Assembly: GCF_900162685.1 (NCBI RefSeq)
Contig: NZ_LT727828.1
Location: 2,388,587-2,452,586 of the forward strand
Reading direction: 5' to 3'
DNA length: 64,000 nucleotides
From: Terribacillus halophilus
GTDB taxonomy: Bacteria; Bacillota; Bacilli; Bacillales; Amphibacillaceae
Positions 44,935-53,493 of the stretch are shown here, in pieces. The translations under genes and the position numbers were made by a program. The notes under the pieces were generated by a model. It made no database searches and was not told the DNA's origin. It saw only the letters and a program-made list of their open reading frames with translations. Every line of letters starts with the position of its first letter. Within the stretch, counting starts at the first letter, position 1.

Positions 44935-45665
44935 TAACTCACCCCCTTCATATAATCCTTCAGGTAAATATAATCCTCGCTAAAGATAATAAATACAGCG
45001 AGAATGTACTTTCTGTTCCTTTCCAGTGTCTTTTTACTAACAGAAACCTTTTCCACAAGCTGTTTGATCGGAATCTTCTTTTTCCGAATTACATAATTCC
45101 GCAAGTCCGGATCAGCATGCAGAATCTTAGCTGATTCGATTGCCGTTTCTCTGGCATCACGGTGTTTCGGAGCAACGTTAATTAACTCCTGGAATGACAG
45201 CTTGTATTCTTTCAGTTTCTTATCATACTCCTCGATCTCTGCTCGGCGGTACCAAGATTCTGTTTCTTGGATAAAAGCTGTCTGCGCAGCTTCTGCCTCT
45301 CGCGGATTTTCACTGTCATCCTCAAATAATTCATCCAATGACGCCGCAGGAAGACGAATTCGTTCACGTCTGATATAGTCAATCGTCTTCCGTTTAATGA
45401 CGAGCTTGGCAAATGATAAGAAAGAACTGCCTTTGTCATCTGCATATGACAGCATTGCTTCATTAAAGGCAGAAAGACCGACACTGAATTCCTCGTCTTT
45501 AACAGGATCAATAAATCTTTTGCATACCTCTGAAACTGACTTTGCAATAAACGGCTGATACTTCTGAATCAGCTCATTTTGTTTGTCAGTATCACCAGCT
45601 TGCACTTGTTTGACTTGTTCTTCTAATTTCCCGCGCTTAGGATCATTAGACTGGCGTAGATACAA
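44934..45665 (-). CDS. sigI: RNA polymerase sigma factor SigI
   Basis: A 243-residue heat- and envelope-related sigma factor. Region 2 is visible as DEEFSVGLSAFNEAMLSYADDKGSSFLSFAKLVIKRKTIDYIRRE, split over residues 57-105. The C-terminal SigI-specific helix-turn-helix (VEKVSVSKKTLERNRKYILA) lies at about 205-225. The start is TTG at 45665, preceded by GGAGGTG with good spacing. It is first in the sigI-rsgI operon, probably autoregulated. Confidence 0.93.
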   Translation of the reverse strand: MYLRQSNDPKRGKLEEQVKQVQAGDTDKQNELIQKYQPFIAKSVSEVCKRFIDPVKDEEFSVGLSAFNEAMLSYADDKGSSFLSFAKLVIKRKTIDYIRRERIRLPAASLDELFEDDSENPREAEAAQTAFIQETESWYRRAEIEEYDKKLKEYKLSFQELINVAPKHRDARETAIESAKILHADPDLRNYVIRKKKIPIKQLVEKVSVSKKTLERNRKYILAVFIIFSEDYIYLKDYMKGVS

Positions 45666-45693
45666 GACCTAACACCTCCAGCCTTCTATATTT

Positions 45694-45722
45694 TTCGTAA
45701 CATAATTGTAATTTTCGGGTGT
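45694..45722 (-). promoter_or_regulatory. Candidate SigI-type promoter of sigI-rsgI
   Basis: The minus strand reads ACACCCGAAAA and, 19 bases after ACCC, CGAA. SigI promoters are recalled to have a CCC-containing -35 element and a CGAA -10 element, so autoregulation is plausible. Spacing has not been checked against a reference set. The rest of the 45666-45898 gap is AT-rich with no gene seen. Confidence 0.35.
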
Positions 45723-45896
45723 GACGTTTTAATTTCATTTGTAAAGTTCGTATATATTTATGTGTATTTTTTTTATATGACATATGACTTACTCCAATAC
45801 TTCACCAATATGCCTATCATACATCATTACACAAGAGAGTCGCTTCACAAAACAATTACAAAATAATTAAATCTCTGCAACAATTGTCACCCTTAA

Positions 45897-45927
45897 AAAG
45901 ACCGCCCTGTTTACCAGGACGGCCTAA
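45897..45927 (-). terminator. Terminator of yheI-yheH
   Basis: GGCCGTCCTGG/CCAGGGCGGTC-type stem (about 45901-45925) with a short loop. TTTTTAAGG follows on the minus strand, next to the yheH stop. Confidence 0.78.
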
Positions 45928-45928
45928 T

Positions 45929-47962
45929 TTACCCCGCAGATTGTTTGATACCGCTCTGCTGCATCAAATACATCTGATAATATTGTCCTTGTTTCTCCAA
46001 CAGAGAATGGTGATTCCCTTTTTCCAATATCTCACCATGTTCCAAAACGAATATTTGATCAGCGTGCATAATGGTGGAAAGCCGGTGCGCAATGACGAGT
46101 GTCGTCCTGCCCTCTTTCAGCACTTCCAAGGCACGCTGGATAATCGCTTCTGTTTCTGTGTCAATATTCGCTGTTGCTTCATCCAAAATCAAAATAGATG
46201 GGTTGAAAGCCAAAGCTCTCGCAAAGGAGACAAGCTGCCTTTCTCCCATGGAAAGTGTTGCTCCTCCTTCTTTCACTGGCTCATCATATTGTTTCGGCAG
46301 TTTGGAGATAAATTGTTCCGCTCCTACTGCTTGTAAAGCTTTTATAGCTATTTCCCGAGAAATATCTGGATTGTTCATCGTTACATTCGTCAAAATTGTC
46401 CCTGTGAAAAGGAATGGATCCTGCAATACGATTCCCATACTGCTGCGTACTTGCTGGCGTGAAATTTCCTTGGTGTCAACACCATTGATTGTAATGTTAC
46501 CTTTTTGGTGATCATAAAAACGAAACAGCAAGTTCATAATAGAGCTTTTACCAGATCCAGTATGACCGACAAAAGCTGCCGTTTGTCCGCTCTTTACTTT
46601 GAAGCTAAGATTTTTTAATACATAATCTTTCTCGTTATAAGCAAAGCTGACATCTTCAAATGCGACTTCACCGCGATTTTTTTCGCGCTTCGCCTCCAAG
46701 TCCACATCTTCGCCTTTTTCATCAAGCAGCTGAAATACACGAGAAGCAGCTACACGCGCCTGTTCTAAAAGCGGCAGCTGGTTTACCGCGTCTGTCATTG
46801 GATTAAATAAGCGATTCAGGTAATCGACAAAGGCATACAGTACCCCAACAGTAACGATAGAGCCTCCCGCAATAGCTGCGCCGCCGAAATACCAGATAAA
46901 AGCCACAAATGCTAAATTGCGCAGCACTGTTACAAGGTTATGAGAAGTAAGCGCACTTAGCTTCATCAGTTTCCGCTGATAAATAAAATTCCGTTTATTC
47001 AGTATCTCAAATTCCTTTTCTGTCTCATTTTCTCTATTAAATGCCTGAATGATTGGCATCCCTTGGATCGATTCATTGATGCTGCCATTAATTTCACTTA
47101 CTGTTTTGCGGACGACTTTGTTGTATTTGGTACCAAAATACTTATACACCTTCATCCAAGCCCAAAAGATTGGAATGACCAGCAAACAAATCGCAGCAAG
47201 TCTAGCATTTAGTATGAACATCGCCACGAAAATACCGCCCATATAAACAAAACTTGTCACAAACGTAGCCAGTACTCTTTCATACAAATCGCGAATTGCT
47301 TCTGTATCATTTGTAATACGCGCAACAATAGTACCTGCAGGTCTGTCTACATAATAATTAATCGGTACCCGCTGTGTATGTGCGAATATATCATTCCGCA
47401 TCGTGCGGACGATTTTATTGGAAGCTTGCTGCAGCAAGAACGTTTTCCAAAACTGAAATATTGCTGCAATGAAAAGCAATGCTGCATACACAATCAGCAA
47501 AATAATAATCGGCTGGAACTGCGGACGGAAAAAGTCATAAAGTTCGCCTGCTGATAGTCTGGTACCGGCAGCTTCCTCTATACCTTGCTGACTATCCACC
47601 TTAATCGTACCGCTTTCATATGATCTGGAACCATCTAGCGGCAGAACAGCTTCTGTAAAATAAAAATGCTTGCCAATCTGCAGAATGGTGGCTTCTCCTA
47701 GGGCAGCTTCATCTGATGCTAATTCATCAGAACGGATATATGTCTTACCCTTAAACTGGACCGTCTTATCTGTCTCATTCTCTACTTCATACCACGTAGA
47801 CTCAATACCTAGAATGTGGTGATCAATAATACGGGCAGCAATTAGCGGACCAGCCAGTTCCAACACTACAGCAATAAGCAGACATACAAGTCCAATATTA
47901 ATTGTTCGTTTGTTACTTAATGCATAACGAAACAGCCTTCGTTCTGTCGTATTTTTTTTCAT
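45929..47962 (-). CDS. yheH: Heterodimeric ABC multidrug exporter subunit YheH (BmrD type)
   Basis: A 677-residue fused membrane and ATPase subunit. Six helices lie between residues 20 and 350, with an unusual ~75-residue extracellular insertion after helix 1 (about 55-130). The nucleotide-binding domain has Walker A GHTGSGKSS, signature LSMGERQLVSFARAL and Walker B ILILDEATANID. The intact catalytic glutamate marks the active half of the pair. It overlaps yheI by 4 bases. Confidence 0.92.
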   Translation of the reverse strand: MKKNTTERRLFRYALSNKRTINIGLVCLLIAVVLELAGPLIAARIIDHHILGIESTWYEVENETDKTVQFKGKTYIRSDELASDEAALGEATILQIGKHFYFTEAVLPLDGSRSYESGTIKVDSQQGIEEAAGTRLSAGELYDFFRPQFQPIIILLIVYAALLFIAAIFQFWKTFLLQQASNKIVRTMRNDIFAHTQRVPINYYVDRPAGTIVARITNDTEAIRDLYERVLATFVTSFVYMGGIFVAMFILNARLAAICLLVIPIFWAWMKVYKYFGTKYNKVVRKTVSEINGSINESIQGMPIIQAFNRENETEKEFEILNKRNFIYQRKLMKLSALTSHNLVTVLRNLAFVAFIWYFGGAAIAGGSIVTVGVLYAFVDYLNRLFNPMTDAVNQLPLLEQARVAASRVFQLLDEKGEDVDLEAKREKNRGEVAFEDVSFAYNEKDYVLKNLSFKVKSGQTAAFVGHTGSGKSSIMNLLFRFYDHQKGNITINGVDTKEISRQQVRSSMGIVLQDPFLFTGTILTNVTMNNPDISREIAIKALQAVGAEQFISKLPKQYDEPVKEGGATLSMGERQLVSFARALAFNPSILILDEATANIDTETEAIIQRALEVLKEGRTTLVIAHRLSTIMHADQIFVLEHGEILEKGNHHSLLEKQGQYYQMYLMQQSGIKQSAG

Positions 47963-49710
47963 GAGGATATTCCCTCCTTATCCTCGAGCTGCTGCAAATA
48001 ATACTGGCTCGCATACCAGCCATTTGCTGCAAGCAGTTCTTCATGAGTTCCTCGCTCTGTGATTTTTCCTTCCTCAAGCACAACAATCTGCTCTGCGTGT
48101 TTAACGGCAGATAGTCGGTGAGCGGCAATGATTGTCGTCTTGTCTTGACGCTCTTGTTTTAAATGTTCAATTATATTCGCTTCCGTATTGCCATCCACCG
48201 CACTCATCGAATCATCGAGAATTAATATCTCCGGGTTCTTAATAAACGCACGCGCTAGCGCCACCCGCTGCTTCTGACCGCCTGATAAGGTTACTCCGCT
48301 CTCGCCTACTTTTGTATCTAATCCTTCAGGAAGACTTTGAATATCGGTGAGAAAATGCGCTAATTCCATTACACGAAAGATCTCTTCATCTGTTGCATCG
48401 CGTTTCCCATATTGGATATTCTCTCGGATCGTTTTTGAGAAAAGAATCTGTTCTTGCGGTACATAGCCGATCCAGCTGCGCGTCGTTTCTAAAGTAAACT
48501 GTTCAATCGAGATTCCGCCTAATAGCAAGCGCCCCTCGCTTGGGGGATACTGGCGCAGCAGCTGCTTGAAAAGCGTCGACTTGCCCGCCCCCGTCTTTCC
48601 GACGACACCTAGCGTACTGCCTTGCTGGATTTTTAAGTTTACAGCTTGAAGACGCTCGATGTCGTTACCAGGATAGCGAAAGCTCACCGATTCGAAAACG
48701 ATGTCTCCTGGCTTCTGTTGATTGACTGGTTTTTCGGGATCTGTAACATCAGCTGGATAATGGAGCGTCGTATTCACCCGATCCAGAGATGCATTTCCGC
48801 GCTGCAGGACATTGATTAATTCTCCTACCGCAAACATGGGCCAAATTAACATTCCAAGGTACATGTTAAAAGCAACCAAATTGCCGAGCGTGATTTGATT
48901 TTGGAAAACAAGTAATGCACCATACCCAATTCCAATTGTGTAAGAAAGCCCGACCAAAACCTTCATCGTTGGCTCAAACAAGGCATCAATCTTTGCTACC
49001 TTGATGTTTTTCTGATAAACATCCTCCGTCATATCCTGGAATCGTTGCTCATCTTGCTTTTCTTGCACATAAGCCCGGACAACACGGATACCACGGATGG
49101 ATTCCAGCACTTCATTGTTCAGATTCCCAAACGCTTCTTGTGCTTCCGTAAAGCGCTCATTGATTGCATTGCCATACTTATGCATAACAATGGCCATGAT
49201 TGGCATCGGAATTAAGGCTACCAATGTTAGCTGCCAGCTAATTGTTATACCCATGACGGCAATGATCATTATCATAAAAATACTTGAATCCACTAAGGTC
49301 AAAACGCCAAAGCCGCTTGTCATATAAATAGCTCTCAAGTCATTAGTGCCTTGAGCCATCAGGTCGCCCACTTTCTTCTTGTCAAAGAAGGTAGGTGTCA
49401 TTCGGAACAAGTGCCCCATCAATTTGGAGCGCATCAATCTCTCCAAAATAGCCGATCCGCTGAAAAGTGTATAATCCCACACATAGGAAATGACATAATG
49501 TAAGACAATTAACAAAACGAATAGCCCAATTACCTGCCAAAGCCTTTCTGATGTGAGGGAATTATAACTTATCTCGTCAATTGTCAAACCAATTAGCTTC
49601 GGTGGTACTAGCCCGATTAAACTAGCCAACAGAAGGGCGACAACCGCAATGGTATATCGCTTCCAATATTTCAAGAAAAACCAATCTAACTTCTTTAATA
49701 CATCAAACAT
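47959..49710 (-). CDS. yheI: Heterodimeric ABC multidrug exporter subunit YheI (BmrC type)
   Basis: A 583-residue ABC exporter half. Six helices are followed by Walker A GKTGAGKST, signature LSGGQKQRVALARAF and Walker B ILILDDSMSAVD. Aspartate replaces the catalytic glutamate after the Walker B aspartate, which is the degenerate site expected of BmrC-type partners. The start is set to ATG at 49710, near GGGGAAAG. It lies downstream of a leader ORF and intrinsic terminator that look like an attenuator. Confidence 0.92.
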   Translation of the reverse strand: MFDVLKKLDWFFLKYWKRYTIAVVALLLASLIGLVPPKLIGLTIDEISYNSLTSERLWQVIGLFVLLIVLHYVISYVWDYTLFSGSAILERLMRSKLMGHLFRMTPTFFDKKKVGDLMAQGTNDLRAIYMTSGFGVLTLVDSSIFMIMIIAVMGITISWQLTLVALIPMPIMAIVMHKYGNAINERFTEAQEAFGNLNNEVLESIRGIRVVRAYVQEKQDEQRFQDMTEDVYQKNIKVAKIDALFEPTMKVLVGLSYTIGIGYGALLVFQNQITLGNLVAFNMYLGMLIWPMFAVGELINVLQRGNASLDRVNTTLHYPADVTDPEKPVNQQKPGDIVFESVSFRYPGNDIERLQAVNLKIQQGSTLGVVGKTGAGKSTLFKQLLRQYPPSEGRLLLGGISIEQFTLETTRSWIGYVPQEQILFSKTIRENIQYGKRDATDEEIFRVMELAHFLTDIQSLPEGLDTKVGESGVTLSGGQKQRVALARAFIKNPEILILDDSMSAVDGNTEANIIEHLKQERQDKTTIIAAHRLSAVKHAEQIVVLEEGKITERGTHEELLAANGWYASQYYLQQLEDKEGISS

Positions 49711-49753
49711 ACTTTCCCCAACCTTCTCTATCAATTTTCCCGCTGAAGTTCAG

Positions 49754-49807
49754 CTAACCATCATCATTCCAATCTTCCACCCACTGCCTTGTTTGAACAA
49801 TACACAT
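49754..49807 (-). CDS. Possible 17-residue leader peptide before yheI
   Basis: A strong GAGGAGGGATGG site precedes ATG at 49807. The peptide is MCIVQTRQWVEDWNDDG, ending 43 bases before yheI. It follows the attenuator hairpin, so it would be translated only on read-through transcripts. No similarity is known to me. It may serve translational coupling or be fortuitous. Confidence 0.4.
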   Translation of the reverse strand: MCIVQTRQWVEDWNDDG

Positions 49808-49891
49808 ATCCATCCCTCCTCAAGTTTTGTTTTATGATAAAAAGCTGATTAAGATGTTCAGCCTGTATCAATTATCTTGCAATTTGGGCAT

Positions 49892-49924
49892 AAAAAAACG
49901 TGTACGCCCGCAGACGTACACGTT
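49892..49924 (-). terminator. Intrinsic terminator in the yheI leader (attenuator)
   Basis: A perfect 10-bp stem (AACGTGTACG/CGTACACGTT; 49897-49906 with 49915-49924) with an 8-base loop. TTTTTT follows on the minus strand only. No leftward gene other than a 23-residue leader ORF lies between it and the upstream promoter, so it must act within the yheI leader. Confidence 0.75.
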
Positions 49925-49980
49925 CCTAAAGTATGCAGCAAGCGATTGCGGCAGACCCCTTCAAATGATAATACAAATGA

Positions 49981-50052
49981 TCAAGAATCCGAACAAAGGA
50001 GGAACTGCCCAGTATGAAATTGGCTGAATAAAACTAGTTTCCGGTTATTCAT
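49981..50052 (-). CDS. Leader peptide ORF of the yheI-yheH attenuator
   Basis: A 23-codon ORF starting MNNRKLVLFSQF and ending LLCSDS. It is preceded by the very strong site GAGGAGGAACCCAAG and lies 35 bases below a good sigma-A promoter. It ends 57 bases before the terminator. The order promoter, leader ORF, terminator, multidrug ABC genes parallels the bmrB leader of B. subtilis bmrCD, which works by ribosome-mediated attenuation. Sequence similarity to BmrB is not claimed. Confidence 0.55.
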   Translation of the reverse strand: MNNRKLVLFSQFHTGQFLLCSDS

Positions 50053-50091
50053 CTTGGGTTCCTCCTCTCCACTGTTAATTTATGCATAATA

Positions 50092-50121
50092 AGTATATAC
50101 ATACCGTTTCTAAATGGTCAA
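50092..50121 (-). promoter_or_regulatory. Sigma-A promoter of the yheI leader
   Basis: On the minus strand TTGACC (50116-50121), an 18-base spacer and TATACT (50092-50097). Transcription would start near 50085, placing the leader ORF at about +33. Confidence 0.65.
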
Positions 50122-50218
50122 TATATTTTCAAACAATTTGCATAATAAACAATATGTAAACAGTTGTGCTGATGTGGTAAACTAGAACAGACAATGTAAT
50201 AAAGGAGTGGCTCAATCT

Positions 50219-50788
50219 ATGTTATTAGATGACATCTTAGCTTATAACCAGAAATTCGTTGAAGACAAAGCATATACACCATATGAAACAGACAAGTTTC
50301 CTTCCAAGAAGGCTGTCATTCTAACTTGTATGGATGCGCGTTTACTTGAGTTGCTGCCTAAAGCAGTTAATTTGAAGAATGGCGATGCGAAGATTATTCA
50401 GAACGCAGGCGCTATGCTCGTTGACACTTCCGATAGTGCGATGAAGAGTATTTTAGTAGCCGTTCATGCTCTAAAAGGAGAAGAAGTATTTGTAATCGGT
50501 CATAAAGACTGTGGCATGCATCACCTTCATGGAGCAGACTTGCTGGAACAAATCGGCAAGCAAGGCGGAGATGTCGAAACCTATTTGCGCCAAGCAGAGA
50601 GTGAAGATGTTGCCAATACGTGGTTTAATGGATTTAACAGTGTGGAAGAATCGGTGGAAAGCAGTGCATCACTAATTGCAAATCATCCCCTTCTCCCACA
50701 TGACGTTCCGGTGCACGCGCTCGTCATTGATCCGGCTACTGGTGAATTGACTACAATCCGGAATGGATATGAGAAAACAAATAATTAA
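50219..50788 (+). CDS. ytiB: Beta-class carbonic anhydrase, YtiB-like
   Basis: A 189-residue zinc enzyme interconverting CO2 and bicarbonate. The zinc ligands and dyad are in LTCMDARLLELLP (Cys, Asp-Arg) and VIGHKDCGMHHL (His, Cys). The shape and the C-terminal PVHALVIDPATGEL match B. subtilis YtiB (187). The start is set to ATG at 50219 with AAAGGAG upstream, not the in-frame GTG at 50207. It is divergent from the yheI leader and has its own terminator. Confidence 0.92.
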   Translation: MLLDDILAYNQKFVEDKAYTPYETDKFPSKKAVILTCMDARLLELLPKAVNLKNGDAKIIQNAGAMLVDTSDSAMKSILVAVHALKGEEVFVIGHKDCGMHHLHGADLLEQIGKQGGDVETYLRQAESEDVANTWFNGFNSVEESVESSASLIANHPLLPHDVPVHALVIDPATGELTTIRNGYEKTNN

Positions 50789-50802
50789 TTGTTGAAATGA
50801 AA

Positions 50803-50850
50803 GAAAAGGATCACACAATTAGACATATCTAATATGCGTGATCCTTTTCT
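50803..50850 (+). terminator. Terminator of the carbonic anhydrase gene
   Basis: AAAAGGATCAC pairs with GTGATCCTTTT around an inner AGA.ATAT.TCT hairpin, followed by CTTTT. Confidence 0.75.
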
Positions 50851-50910
50851 TTTTCTAAAATTCTTTTAGTTGGATAACGAATAATTCTTTTCAGGTTCTG
50901 TTTTGACATA

Positions 50911-50946
50911 AAAAAGGATAGTTATCCCCAATGGACTAACTACCCT
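50911..50946 (-). terminator. Terminator of murG
   Basis: GG.TAGTTA/TAACTA.CC stem (50916-50945) with a 12-base loop. TTTTTT follows on the minus strand, about 20 bases after the murG stop. Confidence 0.72.
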
Positions 50947-50963
50947 GTAACATGAGTTTTCAA

Positions 50964-52037
50964 TTATTTTTTAGCATGTTCTTTTATAATTTCAATTACA
51001 CGTTGTTTTGCTTCTTGGCTTTCATAATGGCTCATATTGCGCAGTATTTCATTTCTATGCTCTTTGAGATCCTGTAAATGCTGAATCAAGGTTGCACTGG
51101 TTAGATCTTCTTCTTCTAATACATCTGCATAGCCTTGTTTTTTGAACGAGCTGGCGTTCAACAGCTGATCACCGCGGCTTGCCTTCTTAGATAATGGAAT
51201 GAGCAGCATCGGTTTGCGCAATGCAAGAAATTCAAATATAGCATTTGATCCTGCCCGTGACAGAACATAATCAGATGCTGCAAACAAGTCATTCAGCCCG
51301 TCATTCACATATTCAAACTGTACATACCCTTCTCTTTTGACGGATTCATCCAACTGGTTCTTTCCGCAAATATGGACAATCTGAAACTCCTGTAATAGCG
51401 TATCCAAGCTCGAACGAACTGATTCATTGATAATCTGAGAGCCGCCGCTGCCGCCCATGATAAGCAGAACCGATTTATCAGGCGAAAAACCTAGCTTCTC
51501 CAACCCTACTCGCCGATTTCCTTGAATTAGTTCATCCCGAACTACTGCTCCGACCCACTCCGCTTTCTTAGCAGACACATGAGAAACAGTTTCAGCAAAG
51601 GTAGTAACAATTTTCTTCGCAAACGGCATTGCCAGCTTATTCGCTAATCCTGGTGTAATATCAGATTCATGAATAACAGCAGGCAAGTTGCGGAGCCAGG
51701 AAGCAAATAGAACCGGAACCGATACAAATCCACCTTTAGAGAAGATAACATGCGGCTTCACTTTCCCCATAATTCGGTAAGCCTGCATCGTTCCCTTCAT
51801 CACTTTAAAAGGATCTTTAAAATTCTCTTTAGACATATAGCGCCGCAGTTTTCCAGTGGATATACTGTGGTACGTTACGCCTTCTAACGGCTCAATTAAA
51901 TCTCGTTCAATACCATTCTTTGAACCGATATAATCGATCTTCCACCCCTCCTGCAAGAAAACAGGGATCAAAGCCACATTCACGATTACATGGCCAGCTG
52001 TGCCGCCTCCCGTAAATAGAATCCGTTTTTCCTTCAT
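50964..52037 (-). CDS. murG: UDP-GlcNAc transferase MurG (lipid II synthesis), stand-alone type
   Basis: MurG adds GlcNAc to lipid I at the inner membrane face. The 357-residue GT-B protein has the N-terminal loop FTGGGTAGHV (about residues 7-16). VIHESDITPGLANK marks the lipid side, and GGSGGSQ and SRAGSNAIFEFLALRKPMLLIPLS are the UDP-GlcNAc site. The GTAG variant instead of GTGG fits the MurG2-like group. It is not next to division-cluster genes. The start is set at 52037 (MKEKRI). Confidence 0.92.
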   Translation of the reverse strand: MKEKRILFTGGGTAGHVIVNVALIPVFLQEGWKIDYIGSKNGIERDLIEPLEGVTYHSISTGKLRRYMSKENFKDPFKVMKGTMQAYRIMGKVKPHVIFSKGGFVSVPVLFASWLRNLPAVIHESDITPGLANKLAMPFAKKIVTTFAETVSHVSAKKAEWVGAVVRDELIQGNRRVGLEKLGFSPDKSVLLIMGGSGGSQIINESVRSSLDTLLQEFQIVHICGKNQLDESVKREGYVQFEYVNDGLNDLFAASDYVLSRAGSNAIFEFLALRKPMLLIPLSKKASRGDQLLNASSFKKQGYADVLEEEDLTSATLIQHLQDLKEHRNEILRNMSHYESQEAKQRVIEIIKEHAKK

Positions 52038-52221
52038 GTTGTAAATCCTTCCCTTTCCCATTAAAAGCACTTCTCTATTTAATATAAATGTAATTTATTT
52101 GTAATATAAACGAAACATTTCATCGCCTATTCTATCCTAATGTATATTGCAAAAAAAAGAAAGGGCTTTTTGTCACATGACCAATATATGCTTTTTCAGT
52201 CCATATTTTGCCACAATAAAA

Positions 52222-52251
52222 AAAGAACAGCAGGAAAACCCCTGCTGTTCA
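52222..52251 (-). terminator. Terminator of yhbH
   Basis: GAACAGCAGG.../CCTGCTGTTC stem of about 10 bp (52225-52250), followed on the minus strand by TTTTTTT. It overlaps the yhbH stop codon. The 52071-52221 stretch between murG and this hairpin holds no gene I can see. Confidence 0.82.
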
Positions 52252-53412
52252 GACGGAAACTTGCGCTTTCTCATTCGAGAAGAATTGCTGCATCGCATAG
52301 AACACATCTGTTTTCTTACGAAGTACATAATACCGAAATTTGGGATGTTCCAGTTTCCGAAAAATTTGCATTAATGTTGAATGGCGATTATATTGATTGA
52401 CTTCTCCGTAGCCGAAAAGACTGGACACTTCAATCAGCTGATTGATCAACCCGACACACCTGCTGTTATCTGAAGTCAAGTTATCACCATCCGAAAAATG
52501 GAATGGATAAATATTGTAAGCAGACGGCGGATATTTCTCATCTATTAACTGCAGTGCTTTTTTATAAGCCGAAGAGCAAATCGTACCACCACTTTCTCCT
52601 TTCGAGAAAAAGGATTCTTCATCGACAACATTCGCTTCTGTATGATGCGCTATAAACTCAATCTCCACTGTCTCATATTTTGTCCGAAGAAATCGAGTCA
52701 TCCAGAAGAAGAAGCTTCTTGCAACGTATTTCTCCCAATTCCCCATACTGCCGCTCGTATCCAGCATAGCAAGCACTACTGCTTTGGAATCCGGCTTTTC
52801 AATGTTATCCCACGTCTTATAACGAACATCTTCTGGATAAATTGGTGCAAATGAGGAACTTCCACCAAGTGCATTACGTTTAAATGCTTCCAACATCGTT
52901 CTTTTCTTGTCGATATTTCCGGTCAGACCCGTCTTGCGGATGTCATTAAATGCAATATCTGTCACAATCATTTGTTTTTCATCTTTTTGTTCTAAATTAG
53001 GCAGTTCCAGCTGGCTGTAAAAATTCTCTTCAAGCTCTTCAAACGAGACTTCTGCTTCATAGTAATCGTGACCCGGCTGGTCGCCAGCTTCCCCTTGTCC
53101 TTTACCTGGAGCTTTCTGCTGATCACCGGCGCGTCCAAGTACATCTCCGACCTTGCTGTCCCCTTTTCCTTGACCTGCATGTTTGTTTTTATCCTGACTA
53201 TAACGGATTTTGTATTCATCCAATGATCTGATCGGAATTTTAATCAAATCTTTTCCATTAGACATGATGATATTTTCTTCAGTTATCAAATCGGGCAATT
53301 TATTTCTTAATACTTCCTGGACCTTATCTTGATGCCGCTTTTGATCATCATATCCTTTTCGATGGAGGGACCAGTCTTCTTCTGACACTGCAAAATGGTT
53401 GGAATCAGTCAT
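52249..53412 (-). CDS. yhbH: Sporulation protein YhbH
   Basis: A 387-residue DUF444 protein. The N-terminal [21 protein letters not shown] is the family signature. The second half has a von Willebrand A-like fold with MIDAS-like [10 protein letters not shown] (about residues 215-224). A Gly/Lys/Asp-rich linker lies at about 85-115. It normally acts with PrkA kinase and SpoVR in sporulating cells. GGAGGCTGGCG precedes ATG. Confidence 0.93.
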   Translation of the reverse strand: MTDSNHFAVSEEDWSLHRKGYDDQKRHQDKVQEVLRNKLPDLITEENIIMSNGKDLIKIPIRSLDEYKIRYSQDKNKHAGQGKGDSKVGDVLGRAGDQQKAPGKGQGEAGDQPGHDYYEAEVSFEELEENFYSQLELPNLEQKDEKQMIVTDIAFNDIRKTGLTGNIDKKRTMLEAFKRNALGGSSSFAPIYPEDVRYKTWDNIEKPDSKAVVLAMLDTSGSMGNWEKYVARSFFFWMTRFLRTKYETVEIEFIAHHTEANVVDEESFFSKGESGGTICSSAYKKALQLIDEKYPPSAYNIYPFHFSDGDNLTSDNSRCVGLINQLIEVSSLFGYGEVNQYNRHSTLMQIFRKLEHPKFRYYVLRKKTDVFYAMQQFFSNEKAQVSV

Positions 53413-53493
53413 TCGCCAGCCTCCTTAAGATAATTAGTCTATCTTATGCAGGACAGCCGGCATTGATTAAACAAACTCCAGAAAAGCGTTAAA

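Noticed and set aside
49827..50027. Rightward 66-codon frame across the yheI leader
   Set aside because: It is antisense to the leader ORF and spans the attenuator hairpin, and it lacks a suitable start site. A tiny MKLAE frame near 50013 behind AGGAGGAA is also too short to support.
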